43,362 bases of DNA from a virus. Positions within the stretch are counted from its first letter, which is position 1, and each line of letters begins with the position of its first letter. The notes under the pieces were generated by a model. It was not told where the DNA came from. It was given only the letters and a program-made list of their open reading frames with translations, and did not search any database. This document shows, in pieces, positions 37,249 to 43,362 of the stretch. The translations under genes were made by a program, and so were the position numbers. The DNA is taken from IMG/VR virus record IMGVR_UViG_3300024517_000029, positions 1 to 43,362 of that record. One strand, written 5' to 3'.

Positions 37249-37413
37249 ATGGAACAAGACGATAAGCTCGACAAAAAAGAGTACTACTTGAAAGAGATAA
37301 TGATCAGTAACAAAAGAATAGCTAACAATATGTCTTTCTTTGCGTGGATCGTAATTATAAGCTTTTCAGTAACAGTTCTAGGTGGGTTATACTGGATGAG
37401 CGCAAATCTATAA
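37249..37413 (+). CDS. Small C-terminal membrane-anchor protein
   Basis: A 54-residue protein: charged N-terminal 25 residues (DDKLDKKEYYLKEIMISN) and one transmembrane helix near residues 29-50 (FFAWIVIISFSVTVLGGLYW). Tail-anchored layout. Function unknown; located before another membrane protein gene. Confidence 0.65.
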   Translation: MEQDDKLDKKEYYLKEIMISNKRIANNMSFFAWIVIISFSVTVLGGLYWMSANL

Positions 37414-37418
37414 AAGAC

Positions 37419-37847
37419 ATGAAAAAAGCAGTAATAGCATTTGCAACAGTAGCACAGACAATACTAAGATACTTTACTATTGTAATCGACAGGCTAGTAA
37501 TGGCTCCATTTATAGGAGTGCCACTTCCAGAGATTAACCACTCCAAACAAGTACCAGTAGTTGACGAATTCACAACAAACGAAGAGATAGAAGAAATCGT
37601 TGATTTAGAAGACAGCTTAACAATAAAATACTTCAAAGAGTACTTACCTAAAGCCAGAAGAAGAACATTAAGAACAATTGCAATATCGACAACTATATAC
37701 ATATTCACCCTAGTATCATGGACAACAGTATTTCTAACACTAGGAACAGGAGCAGTAGCATTTTCAGTAACACTACTAATCCAGTATTTAATCAAGAGAG
37801 CTAAAAACAAATCTAATGAACGAAACAACGACAATAACCTTTCCTGA
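37419..37847 (+). CDS. Membrane protein with N-terminal and paired C-terminal helices
   Basis: A 142-residue protein. I took the ATG at MKKAVIAFATVAQ, five bases after the previous stop. The N-terminal hydrophobic stretch (3-40) is followed by an acidic soluble region (about 45-85) and two C-terminal transmembrane helices (about 88-110 and 111-125). No known family. Adjacent small membrane genes suggest a role at the cell envelope. Confidence 0.72.
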   Translation: MKKAVIAFATVAQTILRYFTIVIDRLVMAPFIGVPLPEINHSKQVPVVDEFTTNEEIEEIVDLEDSLTIKYFKEYLPKARRRTLRTIAISTTIYIFTLVSWTTVFLTLGTGAVAFSVTLLIQYLIKRAKNKSNERNNDNNLS

Positions 37848-37962
37848 TTTATTAGCTATACTATGCAACGGAGTACATGAAGCACAAGACTTAGCAATTG
37901 AATTCGGATGGACAAACGACAATGATATGTATTTATTAATGCCTATATACAGACTCAATTAA
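37816..37962 (+). CDS. Short hypothetical protein
   Basis: A 48-residue acidic protein (MNETTTITFPDLLAILCNGV, then FGWTNDNDMYLLMPIY). It overlaps the upstream membrane gene by 32 bases and ends seven bases before the next. Codon usage and length look real; function unknown. Confidence 0.6.
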   Translation: MNETTTITFPDLLAILCNGVHEAQDLAIEFGWTNDNDMYLLMPIYRLN

Positions 37963-37968
37963 ACAATT

Positions 37969-38208
37969 ATGGAGCAATCGACACCAAAAGAAGCTCTTCT
38001 AAGCGACGAAATAACAGAAGCTATGGATAGGGTACAGAAAACATCAAAGATATCTCTAAGAGCATTAGAGAACCATAAAGAGGCTAATGAACACTTAGAA
38101 GAGTTGTTGGATAGTAAGGCGTGGAAAGAATTACGAGAAAACAATGTCATAGAGGCGGTTAGTAGGCTAAACAAGGAGGAGGCGTTACCGATCAATAAGA
38201 TTAGATAG
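37969..38208 (+). CDS. Hypothetical helical protein
   Basis: A 79-residue acidic, all-helical protein (EALLSDEITEAMDRVQKTSK, ENHKEANEHLEELLDS). Possibly a coiled coil. It precedes the terminase genes by two genes. Function unknown. Confidence 0.74.
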   Translation: MEQSTPKEALLSDEITEAMDRVQKTSKISLRALENHKEANEHLEELLDSKAWKELRENNVIEAVSRLNKEEALPINKIR

Positions 38209-38247
38209 AGGTACAACCTTTTACCAATTAACGAATCCTAGCAATAA

Positions 38248-38475
38248 ATGAAATTACACATATTCCATAGCTATAAAGACGTAGGACAAAAGTTCATATC
38301 ATCTTACTTCCCTTACTTCTTTGATCCACAAGGAAATGATGTAGAATATGGTGTAACACAGAACATGGAATGCAAAAAGTGCGGAAAACACAAACACTAT
38401 ACTTTGAAAATAAGAGGTAAGAAAGAGCACTTAACACCTGATGTAGTAGCAAACATATATAACATTGAATTATGA
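38248..38475 (+). CDS. Small protein with CxxC-HKH segment
   Basis: A 75-residue protein with CKKCGKHKHYTLKIRG near residue 42, which could hold one metal with two Cys and two His. The rest is strand-like. It lies just before the small terminase gene and might bind nucleic acid. Not recognised. Confidence 0.7.
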   Translation: MKLHIFHSYKDVGQKFISSYFPYFFDPQGNDVEYGVTQNMECKKCGKHKHYTLKIRGKKEHLTPDVVANIYNIEL

Positions 38476-38509
38476 GTAAAGAAACATTAATTAACGAAAC
38501 TAAATAACT

Positions 38510-38944
38510 ATGGGAGAAGCAAAAGAAGGAGACAAAAGACTAGGTAATAAGTTTGCTTTAGGGTTAACCACAAATGGACAGCCTCCTGTATACAAAACAC
38601 CTGAAGAAATGACTATCAAAATAGAGGAATATTTCGCCATTCTATTAGATGACGAAGAGAAAGAATACGAAACAAGACCAACTATGACTGGAATGGCTCT
38701 GTACTTAGGTTTCAGCTCCCGTCAAAGCATGTATGATTACGCAAAAAAGAAAGATTTCTCTTACATTGTATCGCGCAGTCAGCAAGTTATAGCTATGTCT
38801 TACGAGGAAATGCTATTAACAAAAGTAAGTGCAGGGGCTATATTTGCATTGAAAAATATGGGGTGGGATGATAAGACAGTTATCGAGCAAACAAACATTG
38901 AACCACCTAAGATTGAGTTTACAGATGAAGATGAAGAAAATTAA
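38510..38944 (+). CDS. terS: Terminase small subunit
   Basis: A 144-residue protein with the pattern of small terminase subunits of this phage group. The start region contains YKTPEEMTIKIEEYFAILLD, then TMTGMALYLGFSSRQSMYDY, which is a helix-turn-helix-like DNA-recognition segment, and KVSAGAIFALKNMGWDDKT toward the end. It would recognise phage DNA and load the large subunit. The large terminase lies 110 bases downstream. Confidence 0.85.
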   Translation: MGEAKEGDKRLGNKFALGLTTNGQPPVYKTPEEMTIKIEEYFAILLDDEEKEYETRPTMTGMALYLGFSSRQSMYDYAKKKDFSYIVSRSQQVIAMSYEEMLLTKVSAGAIFALKNMGWDDKTVIEQTNIEPPKIEFTDEDEEN

Positions 38945-39054
38945 CACTAGGATTACAATAGTACTAAATAGGTGGATAAAGCAATGTGCATCTATCATAG
39001 ACAGTAAACAATGAAAACTATAAAGGCGGAATTTACGATACTAGGAATACAACA

Positions 39055-40353
39055 ATGAAGATAAGCCGTAAATACAAACCACTATTTGAAGTTGTCCAAG
39101 GCAAGCACCCTCAAGTCGACACAATAGTACTTACTGGCGGTAGGGATTCAGGTAAATCATTTGTTGCTTCATTAGCTGTTTGTGATGCAGCGGCCAATTA
39201 TAATCACAGAGCATTATACACGCGTTACACATTAACTTCTGCAAAGGATTCTATTATACCTGATTTCAACGAGAAGATAACAATGCTAGGTTATGAGGAT
39301 TACTTTCACATAACAAATGACAGGGTTCAATGTGTTCACAATAGAGGCAAGGTAGTATTCAAAGGATTCAAAACAAGTCAAGGAAACCAAACGGCAAATC
39401 TTAAGTCGTTAAAGGATTTCTCAATGTTAGTATGTGAGGAAATGGAAGAGTACCCATCATACGACGAATGGGATAAGGTGCAATTATCAATACGTGCCAC
39501 AGACGTTCAGTCATTAAACATAGGAATACTCAACCCAACAACAAAGAAGCATTGGGTATACCGTGAGTTCTTCGAGAATAAAGGAGTTAAGGGAGGGTTC
39601 AACGGGATCAAAGGAAACATACTATACATTCACACAACTTATTTAGATTTAGGTAAGGAGTTTATAGCCCCTAAGAACTGGAGGAAATACGAGGCTGCAA
39701 GATTGATATTTGAGAAGTTAGACAAGCTAAGTACTAAGGATAGGTTGTTATCAGACAGGAAAGAACTTAAGATTTACAAATACTATAAATATACTGTTCT
39801 AGGTGGTTGGATGGAAACAGCAGCGGGTGTAATATTTGAAGACTACGACACTTACGATGAGCTTCCAGAAGATGTTGAGAGTAAGTTATGGGGGTTAGAT
39901 TTTGGCTACTCAAAAGACCCTACAGCATTTGGAGAGGTAAACGTAGCGCCAGATGATCTTTATCTTAAGCAACACATATATGAAACAGGGCTATTAAATA
40001 ACGACCTAGCAGACAGGATTAACATGATACTAGGAGATGAGGAAACCTACATCATTGCAGATCATGCTAGACCTGACTTAATAGATGATTTAAATAGAAT
40101 TGTAGGTGAGAAAGGCTACAACTTTGTAGTGCTTCCTTGTGATAAAGGCCCAGGTTCTGTACGTGATGGATTAGAGAAGATGAAAGACAAGAATATCCAC
40201 ATACACAAAGACTCTAAGGACTTTTTAGACGAGGCTAACCACTATCATCAAATAGAAGTTATAAACTCTAAAGGCGAGACTGTGTATCATATTGTAGATA
40301 AGGACAATCACCTTTTCGATCAGGCACGCTATTCGTATTGTAAGTTCTATTAA
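39055..40353 (+). CDS. terL: Terminase large subunit
   Basis: A 432-residue packaging motor and nuclease. The ATPase domain has Walker A GGRDSGKS (28-35) and Walker B SMLVCEEMEE (123-132). The RNase H-like nuclease has acidic residues in LWGLDFGYSKDPT (near 282) and IIADHARPDLIDDL (near 336). It is of the PBSX/Terminase_3 type, which usually cuts by headful. Length is normal. The first 110 bases before it hold only a 15-codon ORF that overlaps the start. Confidence 0.95.
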   Translation: MKISRKYKPLFEVVQGKHPQVDTIVLTGGRDSGKSFVASLAVCDAAANYNHRALYTRYTLTSAKDSIIPDFNEKITMLGYEDYFHITNDRVQCVHNRGKVVFKGFKTSQGNQTANLKSLKDFSMLVCEEMEEYPSYDEWDKVQLSIRATDVQSLNIGILNPTTKKHWVYREFFENKGVKGGFNGIKGNILYIHTTYLDLGKEFIAPKNWRKYEAARLIFEKLDKLSTKDRLLSDRKELKIYKYYKYTVLGGWMETAAGVIFEDYDTYDELPEDVESKLWGLDFGYSKDPTAFGEVNVAPDDLYLKQHIYETGLLNNDLADRINMILGDEETYIIADHARPDLIDDLNRIVGEKGYNFVVLPCDKGPGSVRDGLEKMKDKNIHIHKDSKDFLDEANHYHQIEVINSKGETVYHIVDKDNHLFDQARYSYCKFY

Positions 40354-40356
40354 CAC

Positions 40357-40385
40357 TTGCATATCAAATATATTTTACTAACTTA
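40357..40385 (+). promoter_or_regulatory. Promoter of leader RNA copy B
   Basis: TTGCA (40357-40361) and TAACTTAG (40378-40385) with a spacer of 18-21. The implied start is at the first hairpin of the leader. Confidence 0.55.
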
Positions 40386-40390
40386 GCGTT

Positions 40391-40485
40391 ATCAAAAGTG
40401 AACTAGGGAATCACAAGAAATTTAGAATTGATAGTATCTCGCATTAGAAAGCCTTCCCCTAGTTGGCGTCTAATGTGGGGCTATC
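40391..40485 (+). ncRNA. Structured 5-prime leader RNA, copy B (kissing hairpins)
   Basis: Hairpin 1: GTGA/TCAC (40398-40401, 40411-40414) with loop ACTAGGGAA. Hairpin 2: GATAG/CTATC outer, CATTAGA/TCTAATG middle, GCC/GGC inner stem with loop TTCCCCTAGTT. Loops pair over eight bases: AACTAGGG (40401-40408) and CCCTAGTT (40457-40464). Compared with copy A at 17888, both loop pairings are kept while three base pairs are exchanged, so the fold is conserved by covariation. Shared sequence includes TCAAA-GTGA, ATCACAA and AATTTA. It leads a small-gene operon. Confidence 0.72.
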
Positions 40486-40506
40486 ATATGTAAAAACAAT
40501 TATATT

Positions 40507-40698
40507 ATGGATTATAAGCAAAAGCAAAGACACTTTAAGAATCTATCAAATCGAGTAACTAATATTTGGACAAGAACTGAAATGGTTGGACTTCGACAGG
40601 TGGGAGTTCCTTATGTAAAAGCAGTACACGGGTTGATCGGAAGTGACAAGGTAAGAGCAGAAAAAAGAGCTAACGAACTAAGTAAGCGTAGAGCATAA
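40507..40698 (+). CDS. Hypothetical basic protein after leader RNA
   Basis: A 63-residue very basic protein (KQKQRHFKNLSNRVTNIWTR, then AEKRANELSKRRA). It is the gene controlled by leader copy B, 21 bases after its last stem. It could bind RNA or DNA. A hairpin follows. Confidence 0.68.
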   Translation: MDYKQKQRHFKNLSNRVTNIWTRTEMVGLRQVGVPYVKAVHGLIGSDKVRAEKRANELSKRRA

Positions 40699-40706
40699 AA
40701 CAAACC

Positions 40707-40735
40707 ACCCCCATCGTCTATGTACTTTGGGGGTT
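40707..40735 (+). terminator. G/C hairpin, possible terminator
   Basis: CCCCCA (40708-40713) pairs with TGGGGG (40728-40733); the T tract after it is only two bases, so termination would be weak. Confidence 0.4.
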
Positions 40736-40748
40736 AACAATTAAGATT

Positions 40749-41060
40749 ATGACAAAGGACGAAATACAGAGTAGAGAACAAGACAAGCTGAGTAAGTTTA
40801 AGATCAATTATTATTACTTAGCTACAGGCATGGAGGGTATTGCAGACACATATCCAGAGAAGATAATAGAAGCTAAGACTAAAGACATGGCTGTTTATAT
40901 TTACCTATTAATGTTCATGGCTGAGACTGATACTAAAATAATAGAAGTCGATAAATCTAATGGAAGCAATGGTTATTCTTTTACTTCATTTAGTGAGTTT
41001 GTAGAGGTTAACGAATGTCACAAGTATTGGGGGGTGTCAGTAGATAAATTAACAAATTAA
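40749..41060 (+). CDS. Hypothetical protein
   Basis: A 103-residue protein, helical with a central stretch rich in Met, Ile and aromatic residues (MAVYIYLLMFMAETDTKI). It starts with the AACAATTAAGATT context. Function unknown. Confidence 0.72.
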   Translation: MTKDEIQSREQDKLSKFKINYYYLATGMEGIADTYPEKIIEAKTKDMAVYIYLLMFMAETDTKIIEVDKSNGSNGYSFTSFSEFVEVNECHKYWGVSVDKLTN

Positions 41061-41064
41061 GATT

Positions 41065-41280
41065 ATGAAAGAGATTTTAGCAGTAGTAGCAGTAGGTGTA
41101 TTGATAGCATTATTTGTATCGTTTTCAAGTAGTGACAGTAAACAAATGCAAGAACACTTAGGAGAGACGGTAATAATAGATGGCGACACATCAACAGTAG
41201 TAGATTATAGCACATGGTCAAACACCTACACTTTAGGTAACGGTAAGACTATATCAGAAGAGCTAATTAAAAACAAGTAG
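41065..41280 (+). CDS. Small membrane-anchored protein, paralogue of the gene at 17066
   Basis: A 71-residue protein with a transmembrane helix at about residues 3-20 (EILAVVAVGVLIALFVSF) and a polar domain with HLGETVIIDGDTSTVV and YTLGNGKTIS. The gene at 17066 shares the same order and motifs (HIGE, NGDTLTIV, YTLSNG). Both lie within 1 kb of a copy of the leader RNA. Function unknown. Confidence 0.74.
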   Translation: MKEILAVVAVGVLIALFVSFSSSDSKQMQEHLGETVIIDGDTSTVVDYSTWSNTYTLGNGKTISEELIKNK

Positions 41281-41284
41281 AACT

Positions 41285-41710
41285 ATGAATCATACAAGCT
41301 TCCCTCAAGTCGACATTGAACAGCTAGATTGGATAAGTATAGATGAAAACAATAAAACATACATTACTATGGAACAAGTAACACTAAACAAAGAGACTTA
41401 TGATAGGCTCATGGATATTGAGTTAGCAAATAATCAAGAGATTGATAGGCTCAAAGATATAATAGAAGAGTTTCAAAAAGACGGAGTGTCAGTTGACATA
41501 ACTAGAGATATAACCTATTATAGTAAGACTATCAATTACAAATTATTCACTAAAGATGAGAAACTAAAAGCTATAAAGGAAGAAATGTTATATCAGATAA
41601 CCCTTGCCGATAATAGTAGTGAGAATTATAAGAAACAATTCAAGGAAAGGGTAGACAAGATTTACAATAGAAACATCTTACAGAGAATATTCAATACAAG
41701 AGTTAAATAA
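41285..41710 (+). CDS. Hypothetical coiled-coil protein
   Basis: A 141-residue acidic protein, mostly helical, with possible coiled coil (DIELANNQEIDRLKDIIEEF). No motif recognised. Part of the leader B operon. Confidence 0.72.
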   Translation: MNHTSFPQVDIEQLDWISIDENNKTYITMEQVTLNKETYDRLMDIELANNQEIDRLKDIIEEFQKDGVSVDITRDITYYSKTINYKLFTKDEKLKAIKEEMLYQITLADNSSENYKKQFKERVDKIYNRNILQRIFNTRVK

Positions 41711-41718
41711 AGAGAAGT

Positions 41719-41979
41719 ATGATAACTATAATTATAACAACATCACTTATTGGACTTGCTCTTTATGTAGGTGTTCTATATGGTAAAAGAATTATAATAT
41801 GGGTAAACCAACTATTCAAAAGGAGTCCTAACAGGATAAAAAAGGAAGATATTACAGAACCAAGCCTGTATGATGAACTAAGGAGGTCTGCACAAAATGG
41901 ATCGGTAGCAGCAAGAGAAGCGTTAAAGGATCGTAGTATTTTCGAATCATATTCGTCAGGAAGAAAGTATAAAAAGTAA
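41719..41979 (+). CDS. Single-span membrane protein
   Basis: An 86-residue protein with an N-terminal transmembrane helix (ITIIITTSLIGLALYVGVLY, about 2-20) and a basic, helical cytoplasmic part (RRSAQNGSVAAREALKDRSI). Function unknown. Confidence 0.7.
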   Translation: MITIIITTSLIGLALYVGVLYGKRIIIWVNQLFKRSPNRIKKEDITEPSLYDELRRSAQNGSVAAREALKDRSIFESYSSGRKYKK

Positions 41980-41982
41980 GTC

Positions 41983-42303
41983 ATGAGTAGATATTATTAC
42001 GAATACACGTGCGTTCAAGGTGGAGCGATTCAACGCAAGATAGTAAAAAGACCAACATTAATAAGCAAGGTTAAAAACAACATTTCAAAACGGTTCAATA
42101 TTAAATACTCACTGCCAAAGCTATCTATTGCAAAAAAGAGTGATAAATACTATTGTGAAGATCGTAATAGATGGTGTACTGAATACGTTTTTCTTGGACT
42201 GATCACGCTATACAAATTAACGCTTAACACAAAAAGGGATAAGTGGTCATTTCGAAAGTCAAAAAAGAGAATCACTAAAGCAAGAAAAACAACATTACTT
42301 TAA
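41983..42303 (+). CDS. Hypothetical very basic protein
   Basis: A 106-residue protein with a high Lys/Arg/Tyr content (RKIVKRPTLISKVKNNISKR, KSKKRITKARKTTLL). It starts three bases after the upstream stop. It may bind nucleic acids or membranes. Function unknown. Confidence 0.68.
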   Translation: MSRYYYEYTCVQGGAIQRKIVKRPTLISKVKNNISKRFNIKYSLPKLSIAKKSDKYYCEDRNRWCTEYVFLGLITLYKLTLNTKRDKWSFRKSKKRITKARKTTLL

Positions 42304-42351
42304 ACCGATACTAGACGGTAATATCTAGGTAACTAAATAAACAATATAATT

Positions 42352-42840
42352 ATGGGGTACAGAGAAGATGAGAAAGCAGAAAATCAAAAAATCGCAACAG
42401 CTTTTTTTAAGTGGGGTACAATTTTAGGGCTTTTTATAGCTCTGGTAGTGTGTGGTAGTATGATAGGATGTCCAAGCTACAATGTTTATAGTGAAGGAAT
42501 GTCAGGAAAAGCCGAGTTAGAAAAAGCAAAACATAACAAACTCATAACAATCGAAGATGCCAAAGCGAAAAACGAAGCAGCAATTAGCAAGGCTCAGGCT
42601 AAGATAACAATGGCTAAAGCTCACAATGAATCAATGATTATCAAAGCTGAAGGGCAAAGACAAGCAGACAGCATTAGAGCTATTGGAGTAGCTAGAGCAA
42701 ATGAGATTATTGGAGAATCTTTAAAGGGTAATTCTGATTACTTACATTTCTTGTGGATTGATCAGCTTAAAGACGGAGGTCAAAAGGTTTACATACCTAC
42801 AGAGGGTAATTTACCAATACTAGAAGCAAGAGATAAATAA
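42352..42840 (+). CDS. Membrane-anchored SPFH/prohibitin-like protein
   Basis: A 162-residue protein with a transmembrane helix at about residues 20-42, a charged coiled coil (about 50-115), and a C-terminal part AIGVARANEIIGESL-KGNSDYLHFLWIDQL-KDGG then VYIPTEGNLPILEA, which resembles the end of the SPFH (stomatin/prohibitin/HflC) fold. The usual SPFH core domain of about 170 residues is missing. Similar short proteins occur in other Bacteroidota phages. It may modulate host HflKC-like complexes; that is inference. Confidence 0.7.
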   Translation: MGYREDEKAENQKIATAFFKWGTILGLFIALVVCGSMIGCPSYNVYSEGMSGKAELEKAKHNKLITIEDAKAKNEAAISKAQAKITMAKAHNESMIIKAEGQRQADSIRAIGVARANEIIGESLKGNSDYLHFLWIDQLKDGGQKVYIPTEGNLPILEARDK

Positions 42841-42844
42841 TCCG

Positions 42845-42923
42845 TATATTAGTAGTCACTGATTAGCTTCAGTATAGTTTTACAGGTTAGGTTAAGGGTG
42901 GTATTAATTTACTGCCCTTTTTT
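42845..42923 (+). ncRNA. Candidate tiny terminator-ended RNA
   Basis: TATATTAG box (42845-42852), hairpin ACTGA/TCAGT (42858-42873), then an intrinsic terminator (42894-42923). The layout and the GGGYGGTATT stem strand repeat the element at 611-682. No ORF. It may be a small RNA; no clear -33 element. Confidence 0.38.
42894..42923 (+). terminator. Intrinsic terminator
   Basis: AAGGGTGGTA (42894-42903) pairs with TACTGCCCTT (42910-42919) over ten pairs including wobbles, followed by T's. It ends the operon before the portal gene. Confidence 0.8.
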
Positions 42924-42954
42924 ATGCGCTATGGTGGTTAGATTTTAATCACAA

Positions 42955-42996
42955 TTGACAAGTTTTTCGTCAATACAAATTATTTTCTTAACTTCG
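42955..42996 (+). promoter_or_regulatory. Promoter/operator before the portal gene
   Basis: TAACTTCG (42989-42996) resembles the -7 element. Upstream, TTGAC (42955-42959) and GTCAA (42969-42973) form an inverted repeat over the -33 region that could be an operator. Likely late promoter; the -33 is not classical. Confidence 0.45.
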
Positions 42997-43013
42997 TGAA
43001 CAAACCAACATAA

Positions 43014-43362
43014 ATGGCTGACAACTATTTTACCAAACTAGGTAAAGCAATAATCAATAAGAGTCACTCAGGAGGAACATACCCCCTACAATCTCACGAC
43101 ACTTCTAGTTTCAAGCCGTTCAGTTCTTTCTTTAGCTGGATATTAGGTAATCAAGGTGGTTTAGAATTCAACAGGTACGTTGAAGCTTTCGGTGACAATC
43201 CTTTAGTTTACATGATAGTGAGCAAGGTTGCTTTTACTAGTGCCTCAATCAAGAGAATTGCAGTTGATGATAACGACGAAGAGATAGAAAACTCAGTTAT
43301 ATTAGATTTACTCAGTGAGCCTAATCCAGATCAAAGCCAGATAGAATTTTTAGAAGAGATTG
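43014..43362 (+). CDS. Portal protein, N-terminal part (runs off the window)
   Basis: The first 116 codons of an HK97-type portal protein. Seen features are the N-terminal leader and SFFSWILGNQGGLEFNRYVE, then PLVYMIVSKVAFTSASIKRI, which matches the usual portal start, and LDLLSEPNPDQSQIEFLEEI. The reading frame is open to the end of the window, so the rest of the gene (usually 400 or so residues) lies outside. It is placed downstream of terminase as expected, and the head genes should follow. Confidence 0.82.
   Translation, partial: MADNYFTKLGKAIINKSHSGGTYPLQSHDTSSFKPFSSFFSWILGNQGGLEFNRYVEAFGDNPLVYMIVSKVAFTSASIKRIAVDDNDEEIENSVILDLLSEPNPDQSQIEFLEEI

Noticed and set aside
38472-38507. 11-codon ORF between the CxxC gene and terS
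   Set aside because: Too short and with no supporting features.

Overview
The window reads as most of the genome of a tailed double-stranded DNA phage with siphovirus-like morphology (1198-residue tape measure, no sheath gene seen) that infects a member of the Bacteroidota, probably a flavobacterium. The host call rests on several signs: promoters of the Bacteroidota type (TTTG, a spacer of about 21, then TAnnTTTG), starts preceded by A/T-rich stretches such as AACAATTA and AATTATG instead of Shine-Dalgarno sites, low GC, and gene families usual in phages of this phylum. The window opens inside the structural genes and ends inside the portal gene. The portal remainder, capsid and head-completion genes are therefore missing; the cut of a circular or permuted genome probably lies there.

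Layout. 0-14.6 kb: tail module, with pre-tape-measure genes, tape measure, distal tail/baseplate and fibre-like proteins, a YkgJ-type cysteine-cluster protein, and small membrane proteins that may be lysis genes. 14.55-14.70 kb: one short leftward gene, facing a repeat-rich control region and the rightward early promoter. 15-17.8 kb: small early genes. 17.9-22.5 kb: a structured RNA leader followed by a metabolic or modification operon of IbrA-like PAPS-reductase-family protein, EctD-like (ectoine hydroxylase) dioxygenase, class I methyltransferase, EctC-like (ectoine synthase) cupin, IbrB/ParB-like protein, two associated proteins and a MazG-like pyrophosphohydrolase. 22.5-28.6 kb: replication and recombination (replisome organiser-like protein, primase-helicase, annealing protein). 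28.7-36.8 kb: accessory region with many very small genes, a 590-base gene-free stretch holding structured RNA, and repeated attC-like hairpins separating small genes like cassettes. 36.9-38.5 kb: AraC-type DNA-binding protein and small membrane proteins. 38.5-40.4 kb: terminase. 40.4-42.9 kb: a second copy of the structured leader RNA and small membrane or coiled-coil genes. 43 kb: start of the portal gene.

Main points for a second look: (1) an EctC-EctD-methyltransferase set between the two halves of an IbrA/IbrB pair, with no EctA or EctB; (2) a two-copy leader RNA in which two hairpin loops kiss, with compensatory changes between the copies; (3) a cassette-like array separated by hairpins carrying CGTTTTAATG; (4) a small RNA near 31.0 kb whose two loops are perfectly complementary over eight bases.

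All functions are read from motifs and remembered family features; no database search was run. Bacteroidota phage genes are often too divergent to name, so many small genes are left as unknown.
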